64,000 bases of DNA from Catellatospora paridis (GCF_009720365.1 NZ_ML769313.1:232581-296580); one strand, 5' to 3'. Numbered from the stretch's first letter, positions 1-10,529 are shown. Numbers and translations are program-made. Notes: generated from the sequence alone by a model not told the origin.

Positions 1-661
1 CCCCGGTCAGCAACGTGAACGGTGACGGTAGGGCGTCAAAGAGGTAGCCGTCGTTGGGGTCGGCGCCGGCGTCGAGCAGCTGTCGGGCGACTGCGAGCAC
101 ACGCTCGGCCGGCACGGCCGGGTCGAATCGCGAGTAGACGAGGTAGTACAGCGGCCGCCACCGGAACGGGCCACCCCGCTCGGCCACCCGCCGCGGCTGC
201 TCGGCGAGCAGCCGGGCGACGTCGTCCGGGCGGGCAGCCGCGGCGGCGGCCCAGATGTTTCCCGTGGTCAGGTCGGGATGCTGAACCAGAAGTTGCCGGG
301 CCTGCGCCCAGCGCGCCGGCCCGTCCTCGCGGCTGTACGTCAGGCAGGCGAGGCGGCAGAACTCCTCCACCGGGTCGTTCACCGGCGCCGCACCGAGCGC
401 AGTGTCCCAGCCGTGATCGGCCACGGTTTGCAGGTATCGCGTAAGCCGAGGCCAGCTGGAGAACCCGTATTCGCGGGCGACGACGAACTGCGCGGCGCTG
501 AGCTGCAAACCGCCGGCGTCGTCGGGCACTGCACCCGGATGGTGGCGGGCCAGCCGCGCGACGGCGTCGGGGTCGCCGGCACGAACGGCCCGCTGCAGGG
601 CACGGGCCTGCCGGCGGAAGCTTTCGAGGTGCGGATGGTCGGGCATGCCCAGGATCGGCAC
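1..661 (-). CDS. Ankyrin-repeat-like protein (partial, 3' end off window)
   Basis: Only the first 220 codons are present; the gene runs off the left edge. The GTG start is chosen because GAGAGGAGG lies about five bases upstream on the minus strand. The frame reads without a stop and starts MPILGMPDHPHLESFRRQAR. Helical repeats follow, and near residues 200-210 there is ARQLLDAGADPNDG, a typical ankyrin repeat turn (LLxxGADPN). This is the N-terminal style of actinobacterial ankyrin-repeat proteins, which probably mediate protein contacts. The partner and process cannot be told. The next gene downstream on the same strand lies outside the window. Confidence 0.75.
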   Translation of the reverse strand, partial: MPILGMPDHPHLESFRRQARALQRAVRAGDPDAVARLARHHPGAVPDDAGGLQLSAAQFVVAREYGFSSWPRLTRYLQTVADHGWDTALGAAPVNDPVEEFCRLACLTYSREDGPARWAQARQLLVQHPDLTTGNIWAAAAAARPDDVARLLAEQPRRVAERGGPFRWRPLYYLVYSRFDPAVPAERVLAVARQLLDAGADPNDGYLFDALPSPFTLLTG

Positions 662-949
662 AATGGCCTCCTCTCGTCTGCCTGATGTCCGCTTAGTCAG
701 GTCGAAAGGAGAGCGCTCGTGACACATGATGCACACGCCAGGTGGGCTGTGCCCATTCCCGCGGACCGGTGGCTTCCTGGCAGCCGCCGCAATTATAGCC
801 AGATCGCGGGTCGCGAGCCCCGGTTCGTGGCACCAGGTCGGAGTGCAGACCGGCTCTTGGTTCGTCACGCCGGGGCCGTCGCGCCTCCCGCGGCGTCGTC
901 CACGCGCCGTTCGCATGGGCCGCATGACGGAGTGTCCCGTTCAGGGCGG

Positions 950-2109
950 TCAAGCTGGCGGATCGTCCCGATACAGATCCGATTTCACGCCTCGGCCGCC
1001 CCAGCGCGTCGCCGTGAGTTCCGGCCGTGGGCGGGTGGGTTTGGGCACCCAGCCGTAGCGCCTGGTGTCCGGCGCGGACTCGTCCCAGTCGGCGATCGAT
1101 GCGAATCGCACGGGATGCCGGTCATGCCAGGCACGCACCGCGCCGCCGAAGACCCGTGCCAGTTCGGCCGGATCGCCGTGCAGTTGCGCGGCGAACAGGA
1201 GCGCGGGCCAGGCTTCCTGGCGCACCTTGTGATGGTGGGAGTGGGTGGCTTCGTTCAACCGAGCCTCGGCCGCCGGAAGTGGCAAGAGGCCCGCCGTCCG
1301 ATCGGCCGGGGCGAGCGCGGCCAACCGCGAGGGCGAGACGTCACCGTTTTGGGCTGCCACCAGTCGCGCCCGCTCAGCGGGCGGCAGCAGCGACAGCAGG
1401 GGATCGACCGCACCAGTGTCGGAGTCGCCGTCGTCCGGCCGATATCTGTTGGCGTGCTCGACGGCGTCGGCCAGTGCGGCAAGCTCGGCGACCGTGAGTT
1501 GGCGCAGCGCCCGCAGCACTGCCCGCGGCAGCGGTCGGCTGTAGAGCCAGAATCGGCAATGCCGACGACGCACAAGTTCGAGGAGCGCCCGGGGTTCGCG
1601 CAGCGCCGAGACGAAAACCTCTGGTCTGCGTGGCCCGACAGCTCGATGAGCCGCAGCGCTGCCGCCGGGCTGTCCCGCACGACCAGCCGCTGCAGGTGAT
1701 AACCCCATCGCCTGTCGCTGATGATATTCGCGACGGCCACCGGTGCCACGTCTACCAGGGAACGCAGGCCGGCCTCGGTGACGGCGAGCCGGGGCAGCCA
1801 ACTGTCCACGATCGACGATGAGCAGGCCGCCAGCAGAATGATGCCCTCACGTTCGCCGAACGTGGCGACCACCTCGGGCAGCAGGCTGTCGGCCAGTGCC
1901 CGCCGCCGAGACCTGCGCAACACGCCATAGCATCGGCGCCGGGTCATCTCAGGTGCCGTGCGGATCAGTGTTGTCAGTGCCTCGTCGGAGACCGGCAGAT
2001 GGATCGCCGCGGCCAGGGCCCGGTCGCCGACGACGGGATCGTTCAGGGCCGCCTCGACGGCGGTGACATCGCGACGCACCACGGCCGCGAAGAGATCGGA
2101 AAACTGCAT
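950..2109 (-). pseudogene. Unknown protein, frameshifted (about 385 residues if repaired)
   Basis: Two minus-strand frames carry one protein. The first opens MQFSDLFAAVVRRDVTAVEA at 2109 and keeps coding character to about LIELSGHA. The sensible reading then moves to another frame (RPEVFVSALREPRALLELV) and runs to the stop at 950. The switch lies at roughly 1625-1640. A one-base change would restore a single frame. The N-terminal part is helical and repeat-like, while the C-terminal part ends in a basic, Trp-rich tail. No family was recognised. It sits on the same strand as the ankyrin-type gene, 288 bp before it. It may be a true pseudogene or a sequence error. Confidence 0.6.
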
Positions 2110-2241
2110 CGCGACGGAGTATGCAGGCGCCCTATGGCGATGGCAACTCTTTAACGAGCACTTGACCTGGCCACTCGCTGATCGTAAGGGTCTGGCCGAT
2201 TCAGTGCAGCCGGGTCACCTGATCCTCGCTGGCCACCCGAC

Positions 2242-2862
2242 TCACAGCAGTACTCTGCCTGCCGACTCCTCGACCTCGATCGGGATCTGGGTGCCGTACC
2301 GCTTCGGCAGCTCGACCCGGGCCCGCTCGACCTGCTCGACGCCGACCGTCACCCCGGAGCCGTCATGGCGGGGACCGACCATGTGCACGACTATGCCCTG
2401 CTCGCGCCAGTATGCCGTGTCGCCGCTGATCCTCATGGTCAGCGCCAGCAGGGTGGCCTGGCTGTGGTCGGCGTCGCGCAGGTACAGGCATTGCCCGCCG
2501 GAGACCGACTCCGCGTACGCGTCGAACTCGGCCGAGCGCACCCGGTAGACGATGGCGTGGCCCTTCTCCGACACGACCAACACGCCCGCGAACACGTCCG
2601 CGAAGCGGCCCTCCGCCGCGTGCTGGATCTCGGCCAGGGCCTGATCGAGGGCGCCGATGCTGCCGTACATGGTGGTGCCGGCCGTCTCGATCGGGCTCGG
2701 CGCGGCCGCCGGGGAGGCGCAGCCCGTGGTGGCCTGCCCGTCGACCCCGGATGGGCTGCCATTCCGTGGCCCGGCAGAGCCGGACAGCACGGTGGCCAGT
2801 CCCAGCGCCGCGGTGAGCGTCAGCGCCGCGGCCCCACGACGGGTGGCGCGAGGTGTCCTCAT
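2242..2862 (-). CDS. Secreted hypothetical protein
   Basis: The 206-residue product starts MRTPRATRRGAAALTLTAAL, a twin-basic n-region followed by a hydrophobic stretch and small residues, so export is likely. The mature part has an acidic, mixed helix/strand character with no motif I recognise. It has two Cys, one shortly after the signal (residue ~46, TTGCASP), which could be a lipid attachment site only if processing is unusual, and one in SGGQCLYLRD. The frame stays open upstream, but those codons overlap the divergent heme oxygenase gene and read as low-complexity Arg/Pro, so the ATG at the signal peptide is preferred. It shares an intergenic inverted repeat with the next gene. Confidence 0.6.
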   Translation of the reverse strand: MRTPRATRRGAAALTLTAALGLATVLSGSAGPRNGSPSGVDGQATTGCASPAAAPSPIETAGTTMYGSIGALDQALAEIQHAAEGRFADVFAGVLVVSEKGHAIVYRVRSAEFDAYAESVSGGQCLYLRDADHSQATLLALTMRISGDTAYWREQGIVVHMVGPRHDGSGVTVGVEQVERARVELPKRYGTQIPIEVEESAGRVLL

Positions 2863-2926
2863 AGCCCTGAGGACGCGCTGGCCGGGCGGCAGGTTGCGCT
2901 CGGACGGGTTACAGCGGTGATTTCTT

Positions 2927-2950
2927 GAATGATCCAATCCACGATCATTC
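2927..2950. promoter_or_regulatory. Inverted repeat between divergent genes
   Basis: GAATGATC and GATCATTC form a perfect 8-bp dyad with an 8-bp spacer. It lies 27 bp before the start of the heme oxygenase and about 65 bp before the secreted protein gene on the other strand. A dimeric regulator site is likely. It does not resemble the IdeR/DtxR iron box. Confidence 0.4.
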
Positions 2951-2976
2951 CTGCCCGGGTCGGACAGAATGGCAAC

Positions 2977-3312
2977 ATGACCATTGTCAAGATCAATGCC
3001 ATCACCGTGCCGGCCGACAGCGGTGACGAGCTGGCGCGCCGCTTCGCCGCGCGGGCCGGCGCCGTCGACGACCAGGACGGATTCGAAGGCTTCGAGTTGC
3101 TCCGCCCGAACGACGACCGGACCACGTGGCTGGTCATCACCCGCTGGCGCGACGAGGAGGCGTTCCAGGCGTGGGTCAGTTCGCCGGCGTTCGCGCACGG
3201 CCATCGCTCGGCGTCCGAGCGCGCGGGCGAGTCGGCGCCGCCGCCGGTCGGCGTACACAGTGAGGTCTGGTCGTATGTTCCCGCCGGCGGGTCGGACCCG
3301 GCACGACGATGA
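2977..3312 (+). CDS. mhuD: MhuD-like heme-degrading monooxygenase (ABM fold)
   Basis: The 111-residue protein belongs to the antibiotic-biosynthesis-monooxygenase fold. It aligns from the first residue with mycobacterial MhuD as I remember it: VKINAITVP carries the heme-site Asn7, FQAW puts Trp at position 66, and AHGHRS (74-79) supplies the axial His region. MhuD opens heme without an outside reductase and gives mycobilins and iron in the cytoplasm. The internal ATG is preferred over one 48 bp upstream because it gives the family N-terminus. No convincing ribosome site precedes it, and the upstream ATG would overlap the inverted repeat. No heme import gene is adjacent. Confidence 0.8.
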   Translation: MTIVKINAITVPADSGDELARRFAARAGAVDDQDGFEGFELLRPNDDRTTWLVITRWRDEEAFQAWVSSPAFAHGHRSASERAGESAPPPVGVHSEVWSYVPAGGSDPARR

Positions 3313-3335
3313 CCGGGCCGACGCAGCTGTAACCC

Positions 3336-3842
3336 TCAGCTTTGGCGGGTGCCGTCGAGGGTCTCGCGGATGATGTCCGCGTGGCCCCCGTGGCGCGCTG
3401 TCTCTTCGATCATGTGGAACAGGACGTAGCGCACGTTGCACTCGATGATGTCCTCGCGCGCGCAGGGACTGTCGAGGTCCATCGAAGCCACGATGGCGCG
3501 GGACTCCGCGATCTGCTCCCGGTAGTACGCGACCCAGTGGTCCACCGTGTCGTTCTCGTCGACCATCATGTCGGCGTCACGGGGCTCGGCCTTGACGGCG
3601 GGCCAGTTCTCAGACAGCTCGCGTCCGGCCACGATGACCTGGAACCAGCGGCGCTCCCAGGTGGCGGCGTGCTTGATCAGCCCGAGCAGTGACAGCGAAC
3701 TCGCGCTCGGCGCCGTTCGCGCCGCGGCGTCGTCGAGACCTTTGAGCGTCAGGAGCAGGCCCTCGCGCTGGTAGTCGAGAAAGCCTTCCAGGGCCTGGCG
3801 CTCGGAGGTGTACGCAAATCTCGCTGCATTGGGGTCGGACAT
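3336..3842 (-). CDS. DinB-family protein
   Basis: The 168-residue product is a four-helix DinB/DUF664-type protein. The family metal ligands are visible as H in LIKHAATWERRW, and HMIEETARHGGHADIIRE carries the HxxxxxxxHxGHADxxRE pattern. Members act as metal-dependent thiol transferases (mycothiol or bacillithiol) or have unknown activity. In actinomycetes many use mycothiol. The frame is open further upstream, but only from MSDPNAARFAYTSERQALEG does it look like the family. The gene ends against the heme oxygenase, with 23 bp between stops. Confidence 0.85.
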   Translation of the reverse strand: MSDPNAARFAYTSERQALEGFLDYQREGLLLTLKGLDDAAARTAPSASSLSLLGLIKHAATWERRWFQVIVAGRELSENWPAVKAEPRDADMMVDENDTVDHWVAYYREQIAESRAIVASMDLDSPCAREDIIECNVRYVLFHMIEETARHGGHADIIRETLDGTRQS

Positions 3843-4034
3843 GCGGGGGATGCTAGCAGCGACTCGGCTACCGCCAGGGGTGCCAATGCTGCCGAGCCTG
3901 GCCGGACAGGATCTTTCACCGACGGCGGCGTTGATCAGTTGCCGCCGATCCCCACGGTCAACTAGGGTGCGGCGGGCGCCCTCCACATTGTGCGGACGGT
4001 GCCGCCCCGCGTGAACCGTCGAGGAGCTTTCCGC

Positions 4035-4532
4035 ATGCGCCGAACCGCCGCCTCCGTGCTGCTGACCGTCGTCATGGCCGGTGTCGCCGCCTGCAGTGAC
4101 GAGGCCGCGCCACAGGCCGGCCCCTCCGCCGTCCCGGCGAGTAGCGCCGCGTCGGACGTGATCGGGAGCGTCCCGGCGGCCTGCGAGGCCGCCGACGGCC
4201 TGTACGCCACCTTGAACGAGCAGACGCAGGGCCACATCCAGCGCGGCTTCGAGGCGGAGAAGCGCGGTGACAAGGCGACGGTGGCCGAGGAGCTGGCGGC
4301 GTTGGAGCCGATGTTCCTGGCGGTGGCGGCGAAGTTCGCCGAGGCCTCCGACCGGGTCGCCGACGCCGAGGTGAAGGTGGCGCTGCGCGACCTTTCCGAT
4401 GCGGCCGTGGCGGGGTCGACGTTCACGAAGTTCAGTGAGTTCGGCTCGATGCAGCAGCTGACCGTGTCCGGTGAGCTGGTCCTGATCCGCCGGTGCCGCG
4501 ACGCCGGGTACAACATGGTCAACCTGGTCTGA
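4035..4532 (+). CDS. Lipoprotein of unknown function
   Basis: The 165-residue protein has a clear lipoprotein signal: MRRT, a hydrophobic core, then the lipobox VAAC with Cys20. GAGGAGC eight bases before the ATG supports this start over an earlier in-frame ATG. The mature domain is mostly helical (residues 45-160), with two further Cys (in PAACEAADG and IRRCRDAG) that could form a disulfide. It resembles small actinobacterial secreted four-helix proteins, but no ligand can be inferred. It is convergent with the MarR gene. Confidence 0.75.
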   Translation: MRRTAASVLLTVVMAGVAACSDEAAPQAGPSAVPASSAASDVIGSVPAACEAADGLYATLNEQTQGHIQRGFEAEKRGDKATVAEELAALEPMFLAVAAKFAEASDRVADAEVKVALRDLSDAAVAGSTFTKFSEFGSMQQLTVSGELVLIRRCRDAGYNMVNLV

Positions 4533-4562
4533 TCGGTCCGGCGCGGCGGGGGACCGCGCTGC

Positions 4563-5039
4563 TCAGGTGGCGACGTCCTGCAGCGCTGCGGCGAGGGCCT
4601 TGAGGTCGAGCCCGGTCAGGTGGTCGAGGAAGTGGCGGCGCACCGAGGCGAGGTTGGTGGGCCAGGCCTCGGCCAGGCGGGCCCGGCCGGCGTCGGTGAG
4701 AACGGCGTTCCAGCCGCGGGCGTCGTGCTCGCTCCTGACCCGCTGGACCAGCCCTTCGCTTTCCAGCCGGCCCACGATCCTGCTCATGCCGCTGATGGAC
4801 AGCTCGTTCGCGGTGGCCAGCTCGCTCATCCGTAGTCGCAGGTCCGGCGCTTCGGACAGGTGCTTCATGACCAGGAACTCGATGAAGGGGAGCCGCTGCT
4901 CGCGGACCATGTCGGCGTCGATGGCGCGGGGCAGGGCGTAGATCAGGCGGCTGAGGGACCGGACGAGGGCGTCCTCGTCCGGGGTGAGGGGCTGCGGCCC
5001 GCCCGTGGCCGGTGTCGGGTGCGCTGTGACGGCAGACAT
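4563..5039 (-). CDS. MarR-family transcriptional regulator
   Basis: The 158-residue product has the MarR winged helix. The recognition region is LRMSELATANELSISGMSRI (residues ~85-105) and the wing contains VRSEHDARGWNAVLTDAGRA. The flanking helices would form the dimer interface. It is divergently transcribed from the FMN reductase and SDR genes. The 105-bp gap holds two copies of a TTGCTT-GACG-AAGCAA-like dyad. By the usual MarR logic it represses both directions until a small aromatic or oxidant ligand binds. Confidence 0.9.
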   Translation of the reverse strand: MSAVTAHPTPATGGPQPLTPDEDALVRSLSRLIYALPRAIDADMVREQRLPFIEFLVMKHLSEAPDLRLRMSELATANELSISGMSRIVGRLESEGLVQRVRSEHDARGWNAVLTDAGRARLAEAWPTNLASVRRHFLDHLTGLDLKALAAALQDVAT

Positions 5040-5050
5040 ATCCCCAGCTT

Positions 5051-5101
5051 ACTTGCTTGACGAAGGAAATACCGTGCGTATATTTGCTTGACGAAGCAAG
5101 T
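5051..5101. promoter_or_regulatory. Tandem MarR-type operators
   Basis: Site 2 (5084-5099) is a perfect dyad, TTGCTT-gacg-AAGCAA. Site 1 (5053-5068) repeats it with one mismatch, TTGCTT-gacg-AAGGAA. The centres are 31 bp apart, about three helical turns, so two dimers would bind the same face of the DNA. They lie between the divergent MarR and reductase genes. Confidence 0.7.
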
Positions 5102-5144
5102 ACATCCCGTTCGGGGTGTCGTGCCAGCTACGGAGGAACAGCAG

Positions 5145-5704
5145 ATGACCAGAATCGGGATCATCATCGGCAGCACCCGGCCGGGGCGTAACGGGGCGGC
5201 CGTGGGGCAGTGGGTGCACGAGATCGCGCAGCAGCGTACAGACGCCGAGTTCGAGCTCGTCGACCTCGTCGACTACCGGCTGCCGCACCTGGACGAGGCA
5301 TACCCGCCGTCGATGGGCCAGTACACCCAGCCGCACACCCTGGCGTGGGCGAGCAGGATCGCGTCTTCGACGGGTTCGTCATGGTGACACCGGAGTACAA
5401 CCACTCGACGTCCGGCGCGTTGAAGAACGCGATCGACTTCCTGTACGCCGAGTGGAACAACAAGGCCGTCGGCTTCGTCAGCTACGGCTCGCTCGGCGGC
5501 GCCCGCGCGGTGGAGCACCTGCGGCTCATCGCCGGCGAGTTGCAGCTGGCCGATGTGCGCTCGCAGGTGGCGCTGTCGCTGTTCACCGACTTCGAGAACT
5601 TCAGCGTGTTCAAGCCCGGCCAGTTCCAGCGGGACGCGCTCGATACGACCCTCGACCAGGTGGTGGCCTGGAGCCGGGCCCTCGCGCCGCTGCGGACCAG
5701 CTGA
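5145..5704 (+). pseudogene. NADPH-dependent FMN reductase family, frameshifted
   Basis: The start follows GGAGGA and reads MTRIGIIIGSTRPGRNGAAV, the family's FMN-phosphate loop (GSTRPGRNG). That frame continues to HTLAWASRIA and hits a stop at 5385-5387. The rest of the flavodoxin-like domain (DGFVMVTPEYNHSTSGALKN) lies in another frame and runs to the stop at 5704. One missing base near 5361-5366 would join them into a protein of about 186 residues, normal for this family. Such enzymes reduce quinones or azo compounds with NAD(P)H. It would be co-transcribed with the SDR 25 bp downstream. It may be a pseudogene or an assembly error. Confidence 0.8.
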
Positions 5705-5729
5705 CCGGGCAGCGGAAGGGAGAAGCCCC

Positions 5730-6494
5730 ATGGGAATGATCGACGACAAGGTCGTGCTGGTCACCGGCAGCGGCCGGGGTCTGGGCCGCGCGGCGGCGCT
5801 GGCCTTCGCGCGAGAGGGCGCGAGGATCGTCGGGCTCGACATCATGACCGAGGCCAACGACGAGACGGTCGCACTCGTGCGCCGCGGCGGCGGTGAGATG
5901 ACCGGCCTCGCGCCGGTCGATCTCACCGACCCCGAGCAGGTGCGGCGCGCCGTGGACGACGCCGCGGCCGCCTATGGCGGACTCGACGTCGTGCACAACA
6001 ACGCCGCGATGGTCCGCTTCGGGCCGATGCCCGACTTCTCGGTCGAGGACTGGCGGACCACGATCACCGGCGAACTCGACATCCCCTTCTTCGTGTCGAA
6101 GTTCGCGTGGCCGCACCTGGTCCGGCGCGGCGGCGGCGTCATCATCAACGTCGCGTCCATCGCGGGCATGATCGCCGGCGAGGTCCCGCCGATGGTCGCC
6201 CACAGCGCGGCCAACGCGGGCGCCATCGGTATGACGCGGCAGCTCGCACTCGAAGGCGCGCGCCACGGGATCCGGGTGGTGGCGATCAGCCCCGGGCCGA
6301 CGCTGACGCCGCTCAGCGACCGCGACCTCGGCGACGATCATGCCGCCCGGGCCGCGATCACCGGCAAGACGCTGCTCAAGCGATTCGCCCAGCCCGAGGA
6401 GGTCGTCGAACTGGCGGTGTTCCTCGCGTCCGACCGGGCGGCGTTCATCACCGGCGCCAACTACCCGGTCGACGGCGGCTCGACTGCCTGGTGA
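5730..6494 (+). CDS. SDR-family protein lacking the catalytic Tyr/Lys pair
   Basis: The 254-residue Rossmann protein has the cofactor loop TGSGRGLG (12-19), NNA near 90 and Ser143 in NVASIAG. The usual YxxxK is replaced: the aligned stretch reads AHSAANAGAIGMTRQ, so position 158 is His and 162 is Asn. The C-terminal FITGANYPVDGGSTAW is normal for an NAD(H)-binding SDR. Either the protein uses another acid/base residue or it is a non-catalytic binder. GGGAGAAGCCCC precedes the ATG. It is the second gene of the MarR-controlled unit, after the FMN reductase. Confidence 0.85.
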   Translation: MGMIDDKVVLVTGSGRGLGRAAALAFAREGARIVGLDIMTEANDETVALVRRGGGEMTGLAPVDLTDPEQVRRAVDDAAAAYGGLDVVHNNAAMVRFGPMPDFSVEDWRTTITGELDIPFFVSKFAWPHLVRRGGGVIINVASIAGMIAGEVPPMVAHSAANAGAIGMTRQLALEGARHGIRVVAISPGPTLTPLSDRDLGDDHAARAAITGKTLLKRFAQPEEVVELAVFLASDRAAFITGANYPVDGGSTAW

Positions 6495-6562
6495 CCCGCC
6501 TGCGCCGGATGGGGTCCGTGGGCAGGACGGGGCGGCGTCGCCGAAGGAGATCTCCGAGGCGA

Positions 6563-6596
6563 CGTCGTCCCGGCGGGCCAACCCGCCGGGACGACG
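6563..6596. terminator. Bidirectional hairpin terminator
   Basis: CGTCGTCCCGGCGGG pairs perfectly with its complement over 15 bp around a four-base loop (ccaa). It lies between the convergent ends of the SDR and epoxide hydrolase genes. There is no T-run, which is common in actinomycetes. Confidence 0.75.
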
Positions 6597-6621
6597 CTTG
6601 AACGCAGTCTGCGTCCGATCC

Positions 6622-7818
6622 TCAGTGGCGCAGCGCGCGCAGGCCTACGCGCAGTTCCTCGGTGAACGACTTCGGCTGCTCCCAGGCTGCGAAGTGCCCG
6701 CCCTTGTCGAGTTTGTTGTAGTGGACGAGATGGGGGTATGCCCGCTCGACCCAGCTGCGTGGCGCCGAGTAGATCTCATCCGGGTAGGCGCTCACGGCCA
6801 CGGGCACGTTGACCCCCTTCGGCGCGAAGAAGGCGAACTTGTTCTCCCAGTACAGGCGGGAGGCGGAGATCGCCGTGTTGGTCAGCCAGTAGAGCGTGAT
6901 GTTGTCCAGCACGTCGTCGCGGGTCAGGCCCTCCTTCTTGCCCTGGAAGACACGCGCGATCAGCTCGGTGCTGCGGGCGTCGTGGTCGAGGATCCAGGCG
7001 GCCAGGCCGACGGGCGAGTCCGCGATGCCGTACAGCGTCTGCGGGCGGTTGCCCATCTCCTGCGCGTAGGCCAGGCCCTTGCTGTAGAAGAAGGCGAGCT
7101 GGTCGAAGGCGTGGCGCTCCTCCTCGGAGAGGCCGCTCGGCGCCTTCGATCCGGCCAGCGCCGCTTTGTCGATCTCGGGTGGCACCGCGCCGGCCATGTT
7201 GGTGTGGATGCCGAGCAGCTCCGGGGCCGCCTGCACGCCCATCATGTCGACGATCAGGGCGCCCCAGTCGCCGCCCTGCGCCACGAACTCGGTGTAGCCG
7301 AGCCGTTTCATCAGCTCCACCCAGGCGCGTCCGATGTGGTCGGGATCCCAGCCGGTGGTCTTCGGCGTGCCCGAGAAGCCGTAGCCGGGCATGGACGGGA
7401 TCACCAGGTGGAAGGCGTCCTCGGCCTTGCCGCCGTGCTTGGTGGGGTCGGTCAGCGGTTCGATGATCTTCAGCTGCTCGACGACCGATCCGGGCCAGCC
7501 GTGCGTGATGATGAGCGGCAGGGCGTTCTCGTGCTGGGAGCGGACGTGGATGAAGTGGATGTCGAGCCCGTCGATCTCGGTGATGAAGTTCGGGTACGAG
7601 TTCAGTCGCGCCTCGCACTTGCGCCAGTCGTACTCCTTCGCCCAGTGGCTCGCGAGCGACTGCATCGTCGCGAGCTGCACGCCCTGTGTCAGGTCGTCGA
7701 CGGTCTCCTTCTCGGGCCAGCGCATGTGTTCGATGCGCGCACGCAGGTCGTCCAGCTGGGATTGCGGTATCTCGACCGTGAACGGCCGGATCGCTGATTT
7801 CTTGGTCTTGGCGGGCAT
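6622..7818 (-). CDS. Epoxide hydrolase (alpha/beta hydrolase with EHN domain)
   Basis: The 398-residue protein has the N-terminal epoxide hydrolase domain (IRPFTVEIPQSQLDDLRARI, residues 10-30) followed by an alpha/beta hydrolase core. HGWPGS (106-111) is the oxyanion-hole motif, GGDWG places the nucleophile Asp184, and GGHFAAWEQP near the C-terminus holds the catalytic His. The family opens epoxides to diols through an ester intermediate. There is no signal peptide, so it acts in the cytoplasm. It stands alone between terminator hairpins; the substrate cannot be inferred. Confidence 0.92.
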   Translation of the reverse strand: MPAKTKKSAIRPFTVEIPQSQLDDLRARIEHMRWPEKETVDDLTQGVQLATMQSLASHWAKEYDWRKCEARLNSYPNFITEIDGLDIHFIHVRSQHENALPLIITHGWPGSVVEQLKIIEPLTDPTKHGGKAEDAFHLVIPSMPGYGFSGTPKTTGWDPDHIGRAWVELMKRLGYTEFVAQGGDWGALIVDMMGVQAAPELLGIHTNMAGAVPPEIDKAALAGSKAPSGLSEEERHAFDQLAFFYSKGLAYAQEMGNRPQTLYGIADSPVGLAAWILDHDARSTELIARVFQGKKEGLTRDDVLDNITLYWLTNTAISASRLYWENKFAFFAPKGVNVPVAVSAYPDEIYSAPRSWVERAYPHLVHYNKLDKGGHFAAWEQPKSFTEELRVGLRALRH

Positions 7819-8041
7819 GGTGTCCCCTTACCGATGGCAGTTCCGGTGAGACCGCAGGGTCTTCGCGCCCTGGGTGCGACGAACGGCCTGCCCGGCCGTC
7901 GTCTCGCTCGGGCAGCGGGAATGATGTCTGGTGCCCGGATTCAACCGATTCAGGCTCTATTCCCGCTTGACTGCCTTATGGTAGTACGGGTTCACGGGTG
8001 CCGGTGCCGCAATGCGGTCGGCCCGAGCGACCGCGGCGACG

Positions 8042-8078
8042 GTGGCGGGGATGCGGCCGTGGCCGGCATCCCCGCCAC
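8042..8078 (-). terminator. Terminator of the xylanase gene
   Basis: GTGGCGGGGATGC and its complement form a 13-bp stem around an 11-base loop. It starts seven bases after the xylanase stop codon on the minus strand. Confidence 0.7.
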
Positions 8079-8084
8079 GTCCGA

Positions 8085-10019
<1,935 letters not shown>

Positions 10020-10323
10020 CTACTCGTGAAGCCTGGCAAGCCAGGGCGGGTGTGGGTGCGGGCCGCTGCCGCGAGGCCGCCGGCGGCCGTCGCGACCTGG
10101 CCTCGGACCTGGTGAGGGACGGGGCGGTCGTTGCGGGTCGACGGGCGGGCGATCCGGGCGGGGCGCTCACGTTCGTCGATAGACGCATCGTGACCAGGAC
10201 CGATCGGGAAGTCAACGACTTCCGGGAAGTTTCGGTAGTTGCTTAACCGCTAAAGTGCTGATCGTGCTCATGAGCGGCTGATCGTTTTGCCTGGCTGTAA
10301 AGCATCAGGCACTGGTGATGGCC

Positions 10324-10341
10324 GAAAGTATCGGAACTTTC
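10324..10341. promoter_or_regulatory. Inverted repeat, possible operator of the xylanase gene
   Basis: GAAAGT and ACTTTC form a perfect 6-bp dyad around six bases, with extra symmetry just outside (CCGAAAGT/ACTTTCAGG is partial). GAAA/TTTC dyads are common before actinomycete hemicellulase genes. It lies about 310 bp before the xylanase start, so control of either divergent gene is possible. Confidence 0.35.
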
Positions 10342-10457
10342 AGGTCCGCTTCTCGGCGGTCCGCGGACGGCGCGCGCCATTGAGCGGATCAGTTCCTGCG
10401 CCGCCGTGCTCGTCCGGTGGGCGTGGCAGAAATTCTCGAAAATCCTGCCGCGCATAC

Positions 10458-10483
10458 TGTCGAATTCGCGCGGCGCGTTCGAC
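10458..10483 (+). promoter_or_regulatory. ECF42-type promoter
   Basis: TGTCGA, 16 bases, then CGAC lies 46 bp before the DGPF gene. I recall the ECF42 target as TGTCGA at -35 and CGA(T/A)C-like at -10. The match fits autoregulation by the ECF42 sigma factor encoded two genes on. Confidence 0.55.
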
Positions 10484-10529
10484 GTGAAGGCGTACCGACC
10501 AAGAACGCACAGCAGGAAGGCAGCCCGTC

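Noticed and set aside
719..1699. Long rightward open frame of about 326 codons
   Set aside because: It lies antisense to the frameshifted leftward gene, has no ribosome site and its product is Arg/Pro/Ala low-complexity, the usual shadow in high-GC DNA.
2863..3441. N-terminal extension of the secreted protein gene
   Set aside because: The open frame continues upstream, but the residues are noise and overlap the well-supported heme oxygenase; the ATG at the signal peptide explains the gene.
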